Positions 26,884 to 34,891 of a stretch of DNA of 35,980 bases are shown here, one piece after another. The notes under the pieces were generated by a model. That model was given only the letters and a program-made list of their open reading frames with translations. It ran no database searches and was not told the origin of the DNA. This stretch comes from Bradyrhizobium manausense (GTDB lineage Bacteria > Pseudomonadota > Alphaproteobacteria > Rhizobiales > Xanthobacteraceae). Location of the stretch: positions 16,221-52,200 of the forward strand of contig NZ_LJYG01000047.1 in the NCBI RefSeq assembly GCF_001440035.1, in the 5' to 3' direction. Every line of letters begins with the position of its first letter. The first letter of the stretch is position 1. Position numbers and translations under genes: made by a program.

Positions 26884-27644
26884 ACGAGACGTCCCGCAAG
26901 CCCGGCGTCGCCGGCTTCATGCTGTTCACACTTTTGCTGACCGCGGCTTTCGTCGCGCTCGGAATCTGGCAATTGCAGCGCCGTTCCGCCAAGCACGAGC
27001 TGATCGCAGCGCTCACCGAGCGCCTCGCGGCAGCACCCATTGCGCTGCCGCCTTCGGAGCAATGGCCCGCGCTGACGCCTGCGCGCGATGAGTTTCGCCG
27101 CGTCAGCTTCACCGCGACCTATGCGCCCCTGCCGGATGCCATGGTCTATTCCTCCGGCTCCGCGGTGCGCAGGGATGCCTCCACGCCCGGCACCTGGGCC
27201 TTCCTGCCGGCGCGACTTCCGAGCGGCGAGATCGTGGTGATCGATGCGGGCTTCGTCGAGAACACGATGCAGGACCGCGGCGTCGAGGATCGCGCGGTGC
27301 ACAAGCTCGTCACGGGCGAGCCGCTGTCGCTCACCGGCTATCTGCGCTTTCCGGAGGCGCCAGGCTGGCTGACGCCGGCGGAGAACCGCGACAGGCGGCT
27401 CTGGTTCGTGCGCGATCATCGGGCAATCGCAAGTGCGCTTCATTGGGGTGCGGTTGCGCCGTTCTATATCGATCTGGAGCAGCCGGTGCCTGCGAACGGC
27501 ATCCCGCGTCCGGGGCCGCTCGATGTGCATCTGAAGGACGATCATCTCCAATACGCCATCACCTGGTTCACGCTCGCCGGCGCCGTGCTCATCGCCTTTG
27601 CCGTGTGGGTGAGAGGACGGCGCCAGGGCGGCGCGAGCCCGTAG
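26880..27644 (+). CDS. SURF1 family oxidase assembly protein
   Basis: A 254-residue Surf1/Shy1 homologue that inserts heme a into subunit I of aa3 oxidase. Two membrane helices (about 12-32 and 222-243) flank a periplasmic domain. Family motifs present are LGIWQLQRR at the end of helix 1, FxGxY-like EFRRVSFTATYAP, and the C-terminal NDHLQYA-type KDDHLQYAITWF. The gene is translated from an ATG overlapping the DUF983 stop. Its place after the cox operon fits heme a delivery to CoxA. A GGTTCCC/GGGAACC hairpin covers the end of the gene. Confidence 0.94.
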   Translation: MNETSRKPGVAGFMLFTLLLTAAFVALGIWQLQRRSAKHELIAALTERLAAAPIALPPSEQWPALTPARDEFRRVSFTATYAPLPDAMVYSSGSAVRRDASTPGTWAFLPARLPSGEIVVIDAGFVENTMQDRGVEDRAVHKLVTGEPLSLTGYLRFPEAPGWLTPAENRDRRLWFVRDHRAIASALHWGAVAPFYIDLEQPVPANGIPRPGPLDVHLKDDHLQYAITWFTLAGAVLIAFAVWVRGRRQGGASP

Positions 27645-27660
27645 GTTCCCGGTGGGAACC
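27644..27660 (+). terminator. Hairpin at the end of the SURF1 gene
   Basis: GGTTCCC (27644-27650) and GGGAACC (27654-27660) form a perfect 7-bp stem with a 3-base loop, beginning at the last base of the stop codon. No T-run follows, so termination is uncertain. Confidence 0.4.
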
Positions 27661-27754
27661 CGGTATCGTCCGGTCTATATTATTCAGCGCTTATTCACGA
27701 GGGTGGTCCTAATCCGCCTTCAGGTTTTTTCCGCGGCAAACAGGATTGCTGGCG

Positions 27755-28120
27755 TTGAGCGATTTCGATCAGATGGGACTTGTCATTGATTGGGTGGATG
27801 CCTGCCGCAAGGGCGACCTCGCGATGCTACTCGACCTCTATGCCGACGACGCCAAGCTTGAATGCACGTGCAACGGCACGCAGATTTATCGCGGCCGGGG
27901 CGAACTCGAAACCTATTGGGGACCGAAGCTCAGCGCCTTTTCCTCGGCGGGTTTCGGCCTGGAGGAAATCCACCCGGCACAGAGCGGCATCGATCTCGAA
28001 TATTCCGTTGCGGGTGCGCTGCGCATCCGCGCCTCGTTTCGCTTCAGCGCGGAAGGCAAGATCCACAGCACGCTGTGCGAACCGGCGCAGCAGGGTTCGC
28101 ACGATTGCTGTGCGTGTTAA
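27755..28120 (+). CDS. NTF2-like/SnoaL-like protein with Cys-rich tail
   Basis: A 121-residue cone-fold protein (VIDWVDACRKGDLAMLLDLYADDAKLEC is the typical first helix and strand of the family). Residues C36 and C38 lie in ECTCNGT, and the C-terminus ends HDCCAC, giving a cluster of Cys and His that could bind a metal or form disulfides. No signal peptide is seen. The TTG at 27755 is preferred, with AGGA 8 bases upstream and a family-like SDFDQMG N-terminus; a TTG at 27746 and an ATG at 27773 are alternatives. Its stop shares the TTAA with the stop of the convergent kinase gene. The ligand is unknown. Confidence 0.8.
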   Translation: MSDFDQMGLVIDWVDACRKGDLAMLLDLYADDAKLECTCNGTQIYRGRGELETYWGPKLSAFSSAGFGLEEIHPAQSGIDLEYSVAGALRIRASFRFSAEGKIHSTLCEPAQQGSHDCCAC

Positions 28121-29457
28121 TCTACCTCGGCTCGACCCCTGATCTCCCCGCGGGGAAGGCGGCAGCGCACATAGGTGCGTTGGTCCGCACGCAGCAATGA
28201 CAGCGAGCCGCTGAGCGCGCGCACGCGCTCGTGCATGCCGGTCAGGCCGCGGCCGAAGACATTGTCGGCGGGAAAGCCGCCGCCGTCATCGGAGACTTCG
28301 ATGGTGAGCGCATCGCCTGACGTCGCCGCCTCCACATGGGCATTCCTCGCTCCGGCGTGGCGCAGCACATTGGTCAACGCCTCCTGGATCACACGATAGA
28401 CGGTCTGGGCCAACGGCCCTCTGATCCCGTTGAGATCAGGATCGATCGTTGCGGTGAGGCCGATATGCGGTGCCTGCGCGCGAAAATTGCGCAGCAGCGT
28501 CTGCACGCTGGCCTCGAGCCCCAGTTCCTCGATGTAGAGTGGCCGCAACCGGTCGAGGATGCGGCGATTGGTCTGCTGGAGCGCCTCGATGGACCGCATC
28601 ACCTCCTGCACGGAGTTGCCGAGATGTCCCGTCTGCGGCGAGGCTTCGCTCAATGCGATCGTGCCGGCACGGATGCTGAACAGCAACGGGCCAAGCTCGT
28701 CATGCAGCTCGCGGGCGAGATCGTGCCGCTCATCATCCTGGAGCGACACCAGGCGATGCAACAGGTCGCGATTGTGCTGGCTCAATTGCGCGAGCGTTGC
28801 GGCGAGGGCATTGGCTTCCTTGCAGCTCTGCCGGATTTCCGGCGGCCCCGCGACCGGGATCGGCGTCGCATAATCGCCGCGTTGTATGCGCGTCAGGCCT
28901 GCGCCGAGATCTTGCAGCGGTTGCAGCGTCGATCTTGCGAACAGATAGGCGATCGCGCCGGTCAACGCCATCAGCACCGCGACGAGGCCCATCAGGGCCA
29001 AAAAACCGACCCATTTCTCGAACAGGTCGGCCGAGAGGTCGGGCCTGAACACGAGGTCGCCAACGCGCCTGCCGTCGATCATCACAGGCGATGCTGCATC
29101 GATATCCGGGATGGCGATCAGGTCCACGAACCATTGCGGGACGCCATGCGCGCCGTGCAGGCCGTCCCGGACGGAAGGCGCGGGACCCGCCTCCGCTGGA
29201 TGGAATTGGATATCGGAGGAGGTGCCCAAAGATTTGACAAATGCGTCGAGCATCTTGCTCGGATTGTCTGACGCGCTCAGGGCGCTGTTGAGTGCGACCG
29301 CGATGGTCTGAGCCGAGCGTCGACCAGGCTCGTTCTCGTCGGCCAGCTGGCCGGCCGAGAAGGTCTGGAGCAGCACGCCGCCCATGACCAGCGCGGCGAC
29401 GAAGCTCACGCCGAGTGGAAGGAATAACTGGGTCCTGAATGGAAGTCGTTGCCACAT
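28117..29457 (-). CDS. Sensor histidine kinase, NarX/DegS type
   Basis: A 446-residue membrane sensor kinase. Two helices (about 9-32 and 150-173) enclose a periplasmic sensor domain, followed by HAMP (174-226). The HisKA_3 phosphoacceptor is H252 in ERHDLARELHDELGP. The ATPase has the N-box VIQEALTNVLRHA, G1 as SDDGGGFP and G2 as GRGLTGMHERV. Kinases of this class pair with NarL-type regulators, and one is encoded divergently next to it. The ATG at 29457 is given; an ATG at 29478 would add 7 residues. It lacks a cytoplasmic PAS domain, so the signal is probably periplasmic or membrane-borne. Confidence 0.95.
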   Translation of the reverse strand: MWQRLPFRTQLFLPLGVSFVAALVMGGVLLQTFSAGQLADENEPGRRSAQTIAVALNSALSASDNPSKMLDAFVKSLGTSSDIQFHPAEAGPAPSVRDGLHGAHGVPQWFVDLIAIPDIDAASPVMIDGRRVGDLVFRPDLSADLFEKWVGFLALMGLVAVLMALTGAIAYLFARSTLQPLQDLGAGLTRIQRGDYATPIPVAGPPEIRQSCKEANALAATLAQLSQHNRDLLHRLVSLQDDERHDLARELHDELGPLLFSIRAGTIALSEASPQTGHLGNSVQEVMRSIEALQQTNRRILDRLRPLYIEELGLEASVQTLLRNFRAQAPHIGLTATIDPDLNGIRGPLAQTVYRVIQEALTNVLRHAGARNAHVEAATSGDALTIEVSDDGGGFPADNVFGRGLTGMHERVRALSGSLSLLRADQRTYVRCRLPRGEIRGRAEVD

Positions 29458-29543
29458 TAGGACAATTCTAACGCGCATTGGCGGGATTCTCTCTTTCCAT
29501 TTGTTCCCGCCGGTCTATGACTTGCCGAAACACGAGAGTACGA

Positions 29544-30203
29544 ATGCAAGATACAACCAAGCTGGCGACCCGGGTCCTCATCGTCGACGACCACCCCGTT
29601 GTGCTGTCCGGTTGTCGCACCCTGTTTGCCTCCGATCATTCGATTCGGATCGACGAAGCGAACGACGCCAAATCCGGACACAAGGCCTATATCAGCAAGC
29701 GGCCGGACGTCACGGTCATCGACATCAGCCTGCCAGACGTCTCGGGCTTCGAGCTGATGCGCCGGATCCGCAAGGACGATCCGGGCGCCAAGATCATCAT
29801 GTTCAGCATGAATGAAGATCCGGCCTTCGTGGTGCGCGCGGTGGAGCTCGGGGCGCAGGGCTATGTCTCCAAGGGCGACGATCCCCGGATCCTGCTCAAG
29901 GCCGTGCGCAAGGTGGTCGCCGGCGACAATTTCATCTCGCCGCAGCTTGCGGAGGCGGTAACCTTCTCGGGCGCCGCGATCAAGGCGAATCCGGCCTCGC
30001 AGATGACGCCACGGGAGCTCGAAATTCTCCGCCTGCTCGGGCGCGGCCACAAGATCGTTGAAGTCGCCGAGGCGCTCGGTATCTCCTACAAGACCGTCGC
30101 CAACACCACCTCCCTGCTCAAGCAGAAGCTGGGGGCCAAGAACCATTCCGACCTGATCCGGATCGCGGTGGAAATCGGGATGAACTCACCCGTCAGGGGC
30201 TGA
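29544..30203 (+). CDS. NarL/FixJ family response regulator
   Basis: A 219-residue regulator with a receiver domain (residues 8-125) and a LuxR-type DNA-binding domain (about 155-213). The acid pair is D15-D16 (LIVDDHPVV), the phosphoacceptor D60 (VIDISLPD), then S88 and K110 (YVSKGDD). The helix-turn-helix reads MTPRELEILRLLGRGHK, then VAEALGISYKTVANTTSLL. The ATG at 29544 is used; the reading frame also continues upstream. It is divergent from the NarX-type kinase, which is very likely its partner. The target genes cannot be told, but the nearby NTF2-like gene is one candidate. Confidence 0.95.
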   Translation: MQDTTKLATRVLIVDDHPVVLSGCRTLFASDHSIRIDEANDAKSGHKAYISKRPDVTVIDISLPDVSGFELMRRIRKDDPGAKIIMFSMNEDPAFVVRAVELGAQGYVSKGDDPRILLKAVRKVVAGDNFISPQLAEAVTFSGAAIKANPASQMTPRELEILRLLGRGHKIVEVAEALGISYKTVANTTSLLKQKLGAKNHSDLIRIAVEIGMNSPVRG

Positions 30204-30563
30204 GGCAATGATGCCGCGCGCCCGGCGACGTTCGCGCCCACTACGCCGGGGCCTACCGGGAAAAACCGGAACATTTGGCGCCGCGCGCCGTTTTCTCCTT
30301 GACGATTTCGTGACAGGAAACGATAGCTCGAACCAGCGATTTTCGGGGCAGGCGCCCCAGCGACGAAACCGGGTCTGCACACATCAACGACAGACCTTCC
30401 AAGGGAAGGGCTGCGGCCTCGCCGCAGCCCTTTTTCGTTGGGCATGGTGCGGCCCCCCAAAACACTCTATGGTGCCGCAAAGCCCCTGGCTTGGAACTAG
30501 GACCATCGTGAAATCAAAGGCTTAAGGCCCGGACTCGGACCGCGCCAGCCTTTGGAGGGCAGT
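30204..30563 (+). other. Intergenic region before thrC with a possible small RNA
   Basis: A 360-bp stretch without a protein gene. TTGACG at 30299-30304 with a 17-base spacer to GATAGC at 30322 is a weak promoter candidate. A small stem GGGGC/GCCCC lies at 30345-30358, and a strong terminator ends at 30435. From about 30334 to 30435 this could encode a 100-nt small RNA; equally it may be the long 3' end of the response regulator message. Nothing else stands out between 30436 and the thrC ribosome binding site. Confidence 0.4.
30406..30435 (+). terminator. Rho-independent terminator upstream of thrC
   Basis: AAGGGCTGCGGC (30406-30417) and GCCGCAGCCCTT (30421-30432) form a perfect 12-bp stem with a CTC loop, followed by a run of five T (30431-30435 inclusive of the stem end). 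It is the most classical terminator in the window and ends either the response regulator message or a small RNA. Confidence 0.87.
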
Positions 30564-31982
30564 TTGACTCGTTATATCTCGACCCGGGGCGAGGCCCCTG
30601 AGCTTGGCTTCTGCGACGTGATGCTGACGGGGCTCGCCCGCGACGGCGGCCTGTACGTGCCGGTGACCTGGCCGCTTCTGCCAGCCGAGACCATCGCCGG
30701 CTTCTTTGGCCGGCCCTATTGGGAGGTCGCGGTCGACGTGATCCGTCCGTTCGTCGGCGGGGAGATTTCCGACGCCGAGCTCGGCCGCATGGCGAACGAG
30801 GCCTATGCCACCTTCCGTCATCCGGCCGTGGTGCCGTTGCGGCAGATGTCGCCGCATCAATTCGTGCTGGAGCTGTTTCACGGTCCGACGCTCGCGTTCA
30901 AGGACGTGGCGATGCAGCTGATCTCGCGGCTGATGGATCATGTGCTCGCCAAGCGCGGCCAGCGCACCACCATCGTGGTGGCAACCTCGGGCGACACCGG
31001 CGGCGCCGCGGTCGAAGCCTTCGCAGGCCTGGAGAATGTCGACCTCATCGTGCTGTTTCCGCACCAGCGCATCTCCGAGGTGCAGCAGCGCATGATGACG
31101 ACGACGGGCGCGGCCAATGTCCACGCGCTCGCCATCGAAGGGCATTTCGACGATTGCCAGGCGCTGGTGAAGGGGATGTTCAACAACCATCGCTTCCGCG
31201 ACGCGACCTCGCTGTCCGGCGTCAATTCCATCAACTGGGCACGCATCGTCGCCCAGGTGGTCTACTACTTCACGTCAGCGGTTGCCGCCGGCGCTCCGGC
31301 GCGCGCGGTGGACTTCATCGTGCCGACCGGTAATTTCGGCGATATTTTTGCCGGCTATGTCGCCAAGCGCATGGGCCTTCCGGTGCGCACGCTGCGCATC
31401 GCCGCCAACGTCAACGACATCCTTGCCCGCACGCTCAAGACCGGCATCTACGAGGTGCGGGAGGTGCACGCCACGGCCTCGCCGTCGATGGACATCCAGA
31501 TCTCCTCGAATTTCGAGCGGCTGCTGTTCGAGGCGAGCAAGCGCGATGCGAGCAGTGTGCGCCGGCTGATGGAGCAGCTGAAGCAATCGGGCCGTTTCGT
31601 CCTACCCGATGCCACGCTCGCCGCGATCCGCGAAGAATTCGACGCCGGCCGCGCCGACGAGACCGAGACCGCGGCTGCGATCCGCGCCGCCTGGCGCGAG
31701 GCCGGCGAGCTGGTCGATCCCCACACCGCGGTGGCGCTTGCGGTTGCCGATCGCGACACCACCGACACGACCGTCCCCAACATCGTGCTCTCGACCGCGC
31801 ATCCCGCCAAATTCCCTGATGCGGTCGAGGCGGCCTGTGGCCAGCGACCGCTTCTGCCGGCCTGGCTCGACGGTCTCATGACCAAGTCCGAACAGATGAA
31901 GGTGATGAAGAACGATCAGGCCGAGGTGGAGCGGTTCGTGCTGTCGGTCAGCCGCGCCGCAAAACAGGGAGTTGCCGGATGA
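30564..31982 (+). CDS. thrC: Threonine synthase
   Basis: A 472-residue PLP enzyme that turns O-phosphohomoserine into threonine. It is the fungal/Gram-negative type with an N-terminal MTRYISTRGEAPELGFCDVM segment. The PLP lysine is K113 in FHGPTLAFKDVAMQL, and the phosphate loop is TSGDTGGAA (about 143-151). The start is a TTG at 30564, chosen because GGAGGG lies 4 bases before it; an upstream in-frame TTG at 30552 would cover this site. The stop overlaps the next start as ATGA, so threonine synthase and the peptidase are translationally coupled, an order that I know from related rhizobia. Confidence 0.95.
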   Translation: MTRYISTRGEAPELGFCDVMLTGLARDGGLYVPVTWPLLPAETIAGFFGRPYWEVAVDVIRPFVGGEISDAELGRMANEAYATFRHPAVVPLRQMSPHQFVLELFHGPTLAFKDVAMQLISRLMDHVLAKRGQRTTIVVATSGDTGGAAVEAFAGLENVDLIVLFPHQRISEVQQRMMTTTGAANVHALAIEGHFDDCQALVKGMFNNHRFRDATSLSGVNSINWARIVAQVVYYFTSAVAAGAPARAVDFIVPTGNFGDIFAGYVAKRMGLPVRTLRIAANVNDILARTLKTGIYEVREVHATASPSMDIQISSNFERLLFEASKRDASSVRRLMEQLKQSGRFVLPDATLAAIREEFDAGRADETETAAAIRAAWREAGELVDPHTAVALAVADRDTTDTTVPNIVLSTAHPAKFPDAVEAACGQRPLLPAWLDGLMTKSEQMKVMKNDQAEVERFVLSVSRAAKQGVAG

Positions 31983-33268
31983 GCGTCGAGATCACCAAGC
32001 TTGCGTCCGGCCTGACTGTCGTCACCGACAACATGCCGCATCTGGAGACCGCCGCGCTCGGGGTCTGGGCCGGGGTCGGCGGCCGCGACGAGAAGCCGAA
32101 CGAGCACGGCATCTCCCATCTCCTGGAACATATGGCCTTCAAGGGCACCACGGGACGCTCCTCGCGCGAGATCGTCGAGGAGATCGAGGCGGTCGGCGGC
32201 GACCTCAACGCCGGCACCTCGACCGAGACCACGTCCTATTATGCCCGGGTGATGAAGGCCGACGTGCCGCTGGCGCTCGACGTGCTCGCCGACATCCTTG
32301 CCAATCCCGCCTTCGAGCCCGACGAACTCGAGCGCGAGAAGAACGTCATCGTGCAGGAGATCGGTGCGGCGCAGGATACCCCTGATGACGTCGTGTTCGA
32401 GCATCTCAACGAGCTCTGCTATCCCGACCAGCCGATGGGCCGCTCGCTGCTCGGTACCGCCAAGACGCTGAAGAGCTTCAATCGCGACTCGCTGCGCAAT
32501 TACCTCTCGACGCATTATCGCGGCCCCGACATGGTGGTGGCGGCGGCCGGCGCCGTCGATCACAAGCAGGTGGTCGCCGAGGCCGAGAAGCGCTTTGCGA
32601 GCTTTGATGCGACGCCGGGGCCGAAGCCCCAGCCTGCCCAATTCGGCAAGGGCGGCACCAAGGTCGTGCATCGCGAGCTCGAGCAGGCGCATCTGACGCT
32701 GGCGCTGGAGGGCGTGCCGCAGACCGATCTGTCGCTGTTCTCGCTCCAGGTCTTCACCAACATCCTCGGCGGCGGGATGTCGTCGCGGCTGTTCCAGGAG
32801 GTGCGCGAGAAGCGTGGCCTCTGCTATTCCATCTACACCTTCCACGCGCCCTACACCGACACCGGCTTCTTCGGTCTCTACACCGGCACCGATCCGGCCG
32901 ACGCGCCCGAAATGATGGAGGTCGTGGTCGACATCATGAATGATTCGGTCGAGACCCTGACCGAGGCCGAGATCGCCCGCGCCAAGGCGCAGATGAAGGC
33001 GGGCCTCTTGATGGCGCTGGAGAGCTGTTCCTCGCGCGCCGAGCAGCTCGCCCGGCACGTGCTGGCCTATGGCCGGCCGCAGACGGTGCAGGAACTGGTG
33101 TCCCGGATCGATGCCGTCAGCGTCGAATCGACCCGCGATGCGGCGCGGGCGCTGCTGTCGCGCAGCCGCCCTGCCGTCGTCGCATTAGGCAGCGGCAGGG
33201 GTCTGGACACGGCGGTGTCTTTTGCGGAAGGATTGACCCGGGCGCGCGCCAAAGCTCGGTTGCACTAA
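31979..33268 (+). CDS. M16 family zinc peptidase (processing peptidase-like)
   Basis: A 429-residue M16 peptidase, related to mitochondrial processing peptidase beta and to PqqL/YmxG. The inverted zinc motif HxxEH is H47-L-L-E50-H51, and the third ligand E127 lies exactly 76 residues later, as in the active family members. The C-terminal half is the paired non-catalytic domain (QTDLSLFSLQVFTNILGG, then SRLFQEVREKRGLCYSIYTF). No signal peptide is apparent, so it is predicted to be cytoplasmic. The ATG overlaps the thrC stop. In alphaproteobacteria this is the closest relative of mitochondrial MPP; its own substrates are not known. Confidence 0.95.
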   Translation: MSVEITKLASGLTVVTDNMPHLETAALGVWAGVGGRDEKPNEHGISHLLEHMAFKGTTGRSSREIVEEIEAVGGDLNAGTSTETTSYYARVMKADVPLALDVLADILANPAFEPDELEREKNVIVQEIGAAQDTPDDVVFEHLNELCYPDQPMGRSLLGTAKTLKSFNRDSLRNYLSTHYRGPDMVVAAAGAVDHKQVVAEAEKRFASFDATPGPKPQPAQFGKGGTKVVHRELEQAHLTLALEGVPQTDLSLFSLQVFTNILGGGMSSRLFQEVREKRGLCYSIYTFHAPYTDTGFFGLYTGTDPADAPEMMEVVVDIMNDSVETLTEAEIARAKAQMKAGLLMALESCSSRAEQLARHVLAYGRPQTVQELVSRIDAVSVESTRDAARALLSRSRPAVVALGSGRGLDTAVSFAEGLTRARAKARLH

Positions 33269-33325
33269 AAGGCGCGGCTGCATGAGGAGCCGCTTTGGCG
33301 GAAGGTCCGCCCCGGGAAGCATCAC

Positions 33326-33913
33326 ATGGCCCTGTTTCGCCTGCCCTCCAGTGGACCTGCCGCTCTCGCCCCGCGCGGCAACGGATTGTTGCTGCGCGCC
33401 CCGCAGATGTCGGACTTCCTGCAATGGGCGCATTTGCGCGAGACCAGCCGGGATTATCTGACGCCGTGGGAGCCGATCTGGCCGTCGGACGATCTGACCC
33501 GCTCCGGCTTTCGCCGCCGGCTGCGGCGCTATTCCGAGGATATCGCCGCGGACCGCTCCTATCCCTTTCTGATCTTCCGCGAGCTCGACGGCGCCATGGT
33601 CGGCGGCATCACGCTCGCCAATGTCCGCCGCGGGATCGTCCAGGCCGGCACCATCGGCTACTGGGTCGGCCAGCCCCACGCCCATCGCGGCTACATGACG
33701 GCAGCGCTGCGGGTGTTGCTGCCGACGCTGTTCGGCGAGCTCAATCTGCACCGGGTCGAGGCCGCCTGCATCCCCACCAATGCGCCGTCGATCCGGGTGC
33801 TGGAGAAGTGCGGCTTCTCCCGCGAGGGACTGGCGCGCCGCTATCTCTGCATCAACGGGGTCTGGCAGGACCATCTGCTGTTCGGCCTGTTGCACGAGGA
33901 TTTCCGCGGCTGA
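33326..33913 (+). CDS. GNAT acetyltransferase (RimJ/RimL type)
   Basis: A 195-residue acetyltransferase of the RimJ/RimL group, which acetylates protein N-termini such as ribosomal proteins S5 or L12, or sometimes small molecules. The beta-bulge and acetyl-CoA loop are at GYWVGQPHAHRGYMTAAL (about 112-129), followed by the family HRVEAACIPTNAPSIRVLEK and CGFSREGL. The family-typical R-x-L..G is intact. The ATG at 33326 follows GGGAAG. It lies 57 bp after the M16 peptidase and is probably cotranscribed with thrC. The acceptor is not identifiable. Confidence 0.92.
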   Translation: MALFRLPSSGPAALAPRGNGLLLRAPQMSDFLQWAHLRETSRDYLTPWEPIWPSDDLTRSGFRRRLRRYSEDIAADRSYPFLIFRELDGAMVGGITLANVRRGIVQAGTIGYWVGQPHAHRGYMTAALRVLLPTLFGELNLHRVEAACIPTNAPSIRVLEKCGFSREGLARRYLCINGVWQDHLLFGLLHEDFRG

Positions 33914-33961
33914 GCTGAGCCACCGGGCGCGCCGAGATCACCCACTTTTTGCTGCCTTTTG

Positions 33962-34009
33962 ATCGCCGATTTTGGCGATATAACCCGCACAAGCCGGCCG
34001 ATCGGCCGG
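33962..34009 (+). promoter_or_regulatory. Hairpin, TATAAC box and 16-bp palindrome ahead of the exported protein gene
   Basis: ATCGCC/GGCGAT forms a dyad at 33962-33979 around GATTTT. TATAAC at 33979-33984 is a good -10 candidate, though a matching -35 is not clear. CCGGCCGATCGGCCGG at 33994-34009 is a perfect 16-bp palindrome where transcription would begin. Together they look like a controlled promoter for the gene at 34036. Confidence 0.4.
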
Positions 34010-34035
34010 GACGTTGTTATGGAGTACTGCCGTTC

Positions 34036-34686
34036 ATGAATGAGCTTCGGTCATTGCGGAAGGCGCTGCGGCGGGGTCCGGTGATCGCGCTGGCGCTGTC
34101 GGTGTCGCTGGCGGCGGTCTCGCCTGTTACCGCGCAGTCGTTGACCGACCGTTTCAAGAGCCTGTTCGGCGGCAAATCCGACGAGCCTGCCCAGCCCAAG
34201 CCGGCGCCCGCGCCAGGCGCGCCCCAGGCCGATGACGAATATGATTGCCCGCAGGTCACGGTGCGTGCCGGAGCGTCGACCTACGGCGTCGGTGCGAACG
34301 GCAAGCCGGCGGTCGGCAATGACGTGCGCTTCCAGGCCTCGATCTCCAAGATGGCACGCGAATGCATCCGCAATGGCGGCGAAATCACGGCGCATATCGG
34401 CATCCAGGGCCGCGTCATCGCGGGCCCCGCCGGCGCGCCTGCGACGGTGGAAGTCCCCTTGCGCGTCGCCGTGGTCCAGGGCGGCGTCGGCGAGAAGGTG
34501 ATCGCCTCGAAGGCCTACCGCACCACGGTCCAGATGACCGAGGGCGCCAGTGTGCCCTTCACCTTCGTCGCCGAGGACCTGTCCTACCCGCTGCCGTCTC
34601 CTGCGGTCGCCGATTCCTACATCTTCTATGTCGGCTTCGACCCGCAGGCGCTCTCGCCCGAGCCGAAGGCGCGGAAGAGGAAGTAG
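34036..34686 (+). CDS. Exported protein of unknown function
   Basis: I do not recognise a named family. The protein has 216 residues. An Arg/Lys-rich start and a hydrophobic stretch (VIALALSVSLAAVSPVTAQ) make a signal peptide, followed by a short linker rich in Pro and Ala (EPAQPKPAPAPGAPQADD). The folded part begins at DDEYDCPQVTVRAGASTY and has two Cys (in YDCPQ and RECIR), which may form a disulfide in the periplasm. The rest is beta-rich with basic ends (KARKRK). The ATG at 34036 is chosen over an upstream start at 33949 because the signal peptide then has normal length. A palindrome-rich promoter lies before it. Confidence 0.78.
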   Translation: MNELRSLRKALRRGPVIALALSVSLAAVSPVTAQSLTDRFKSLFGGKSDEPAQPKPAPAPGAPQADDEYDCPQVTVRAGASTYGVGANGKPAVGNDVRFQASISKMARECIRNGGEITAHIGIQGRVIAGPAGAPATVEVPLRVAVVQGGVGEKVIASKAYRTTVQMTEGASVPFTFVAEDLSYPLPSPAVADSYIFYVGFDPQALSPEPKARKRK

Positions 34687-34693
34687 CTCGAGG

Positions 34694-34825
34694 TCTCGTG
34701 TCCAGGACGCCATCAGCGCGTTTACGCGCGTCTGCGACACGCTACGGCAGCGCGTAAGCGGGGCGGTGCAGAGCCGGGGCCCAGAACCCGCGGATTGCAT
34801 GCCGCGCCGCGTCCGGGACAAGAGA
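34694..34825. repeat. Composite palindromic element with terminal inverted repeats
   Basis: TCTCGTGTCC...GACGC at 34694-34710 and GCGTCC...GACAAGAGA at 34809-34825 are inverted copies matching at 15 of 17 positions. Inside lie CGCGTTTACGCG (34718-34729) and a related CAGCGCGTAAGCG (near 34746-34760). There is no reading frame for a transposase. I recall similar GAGCCGGGGCCC and GCGTAAACGCG elements in Bradyrhizobium intergenic regions. It may be a non-autonomous mobile repeat. Confidence 0.6.
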
Positions 34826-34839
34826 GCCTTCAGACAACA

Positions 34840-34870
34840 AAAAAGCCGGCGCGATCAGCGCCGGCTTTTT
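34840..34870. terminator. Bidirectional terminator between exported protein gene and atpF
   Basis: AAAAAGCCGGCGC (34840-34852) and GCGCCGGCTTTTT (34858-34870) form a perfect 13-bp stem with a GATCA loop and T-runs on both strands. It lies 21 bases past the atpF stop on the minus strand, and can end the plus-strand message too. Confidence 0.87.
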
Positions 34871-34891
34871 GATTGGCCGAGGATGAACCCC

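Noticed and set aside
33295..33918. 207-residue plus-strand frame overlapping the GNAT gene
   Set aside because: The frame starting at 33326 gives a clear acetyltransferase; this other frame is Arg/Ala-rich noise.
34694..34825. Transfer RNA or other structured RNA gene
   Set aside because: The folding is a simple inverted repeat without an acceptor stem or T-loop sequence.
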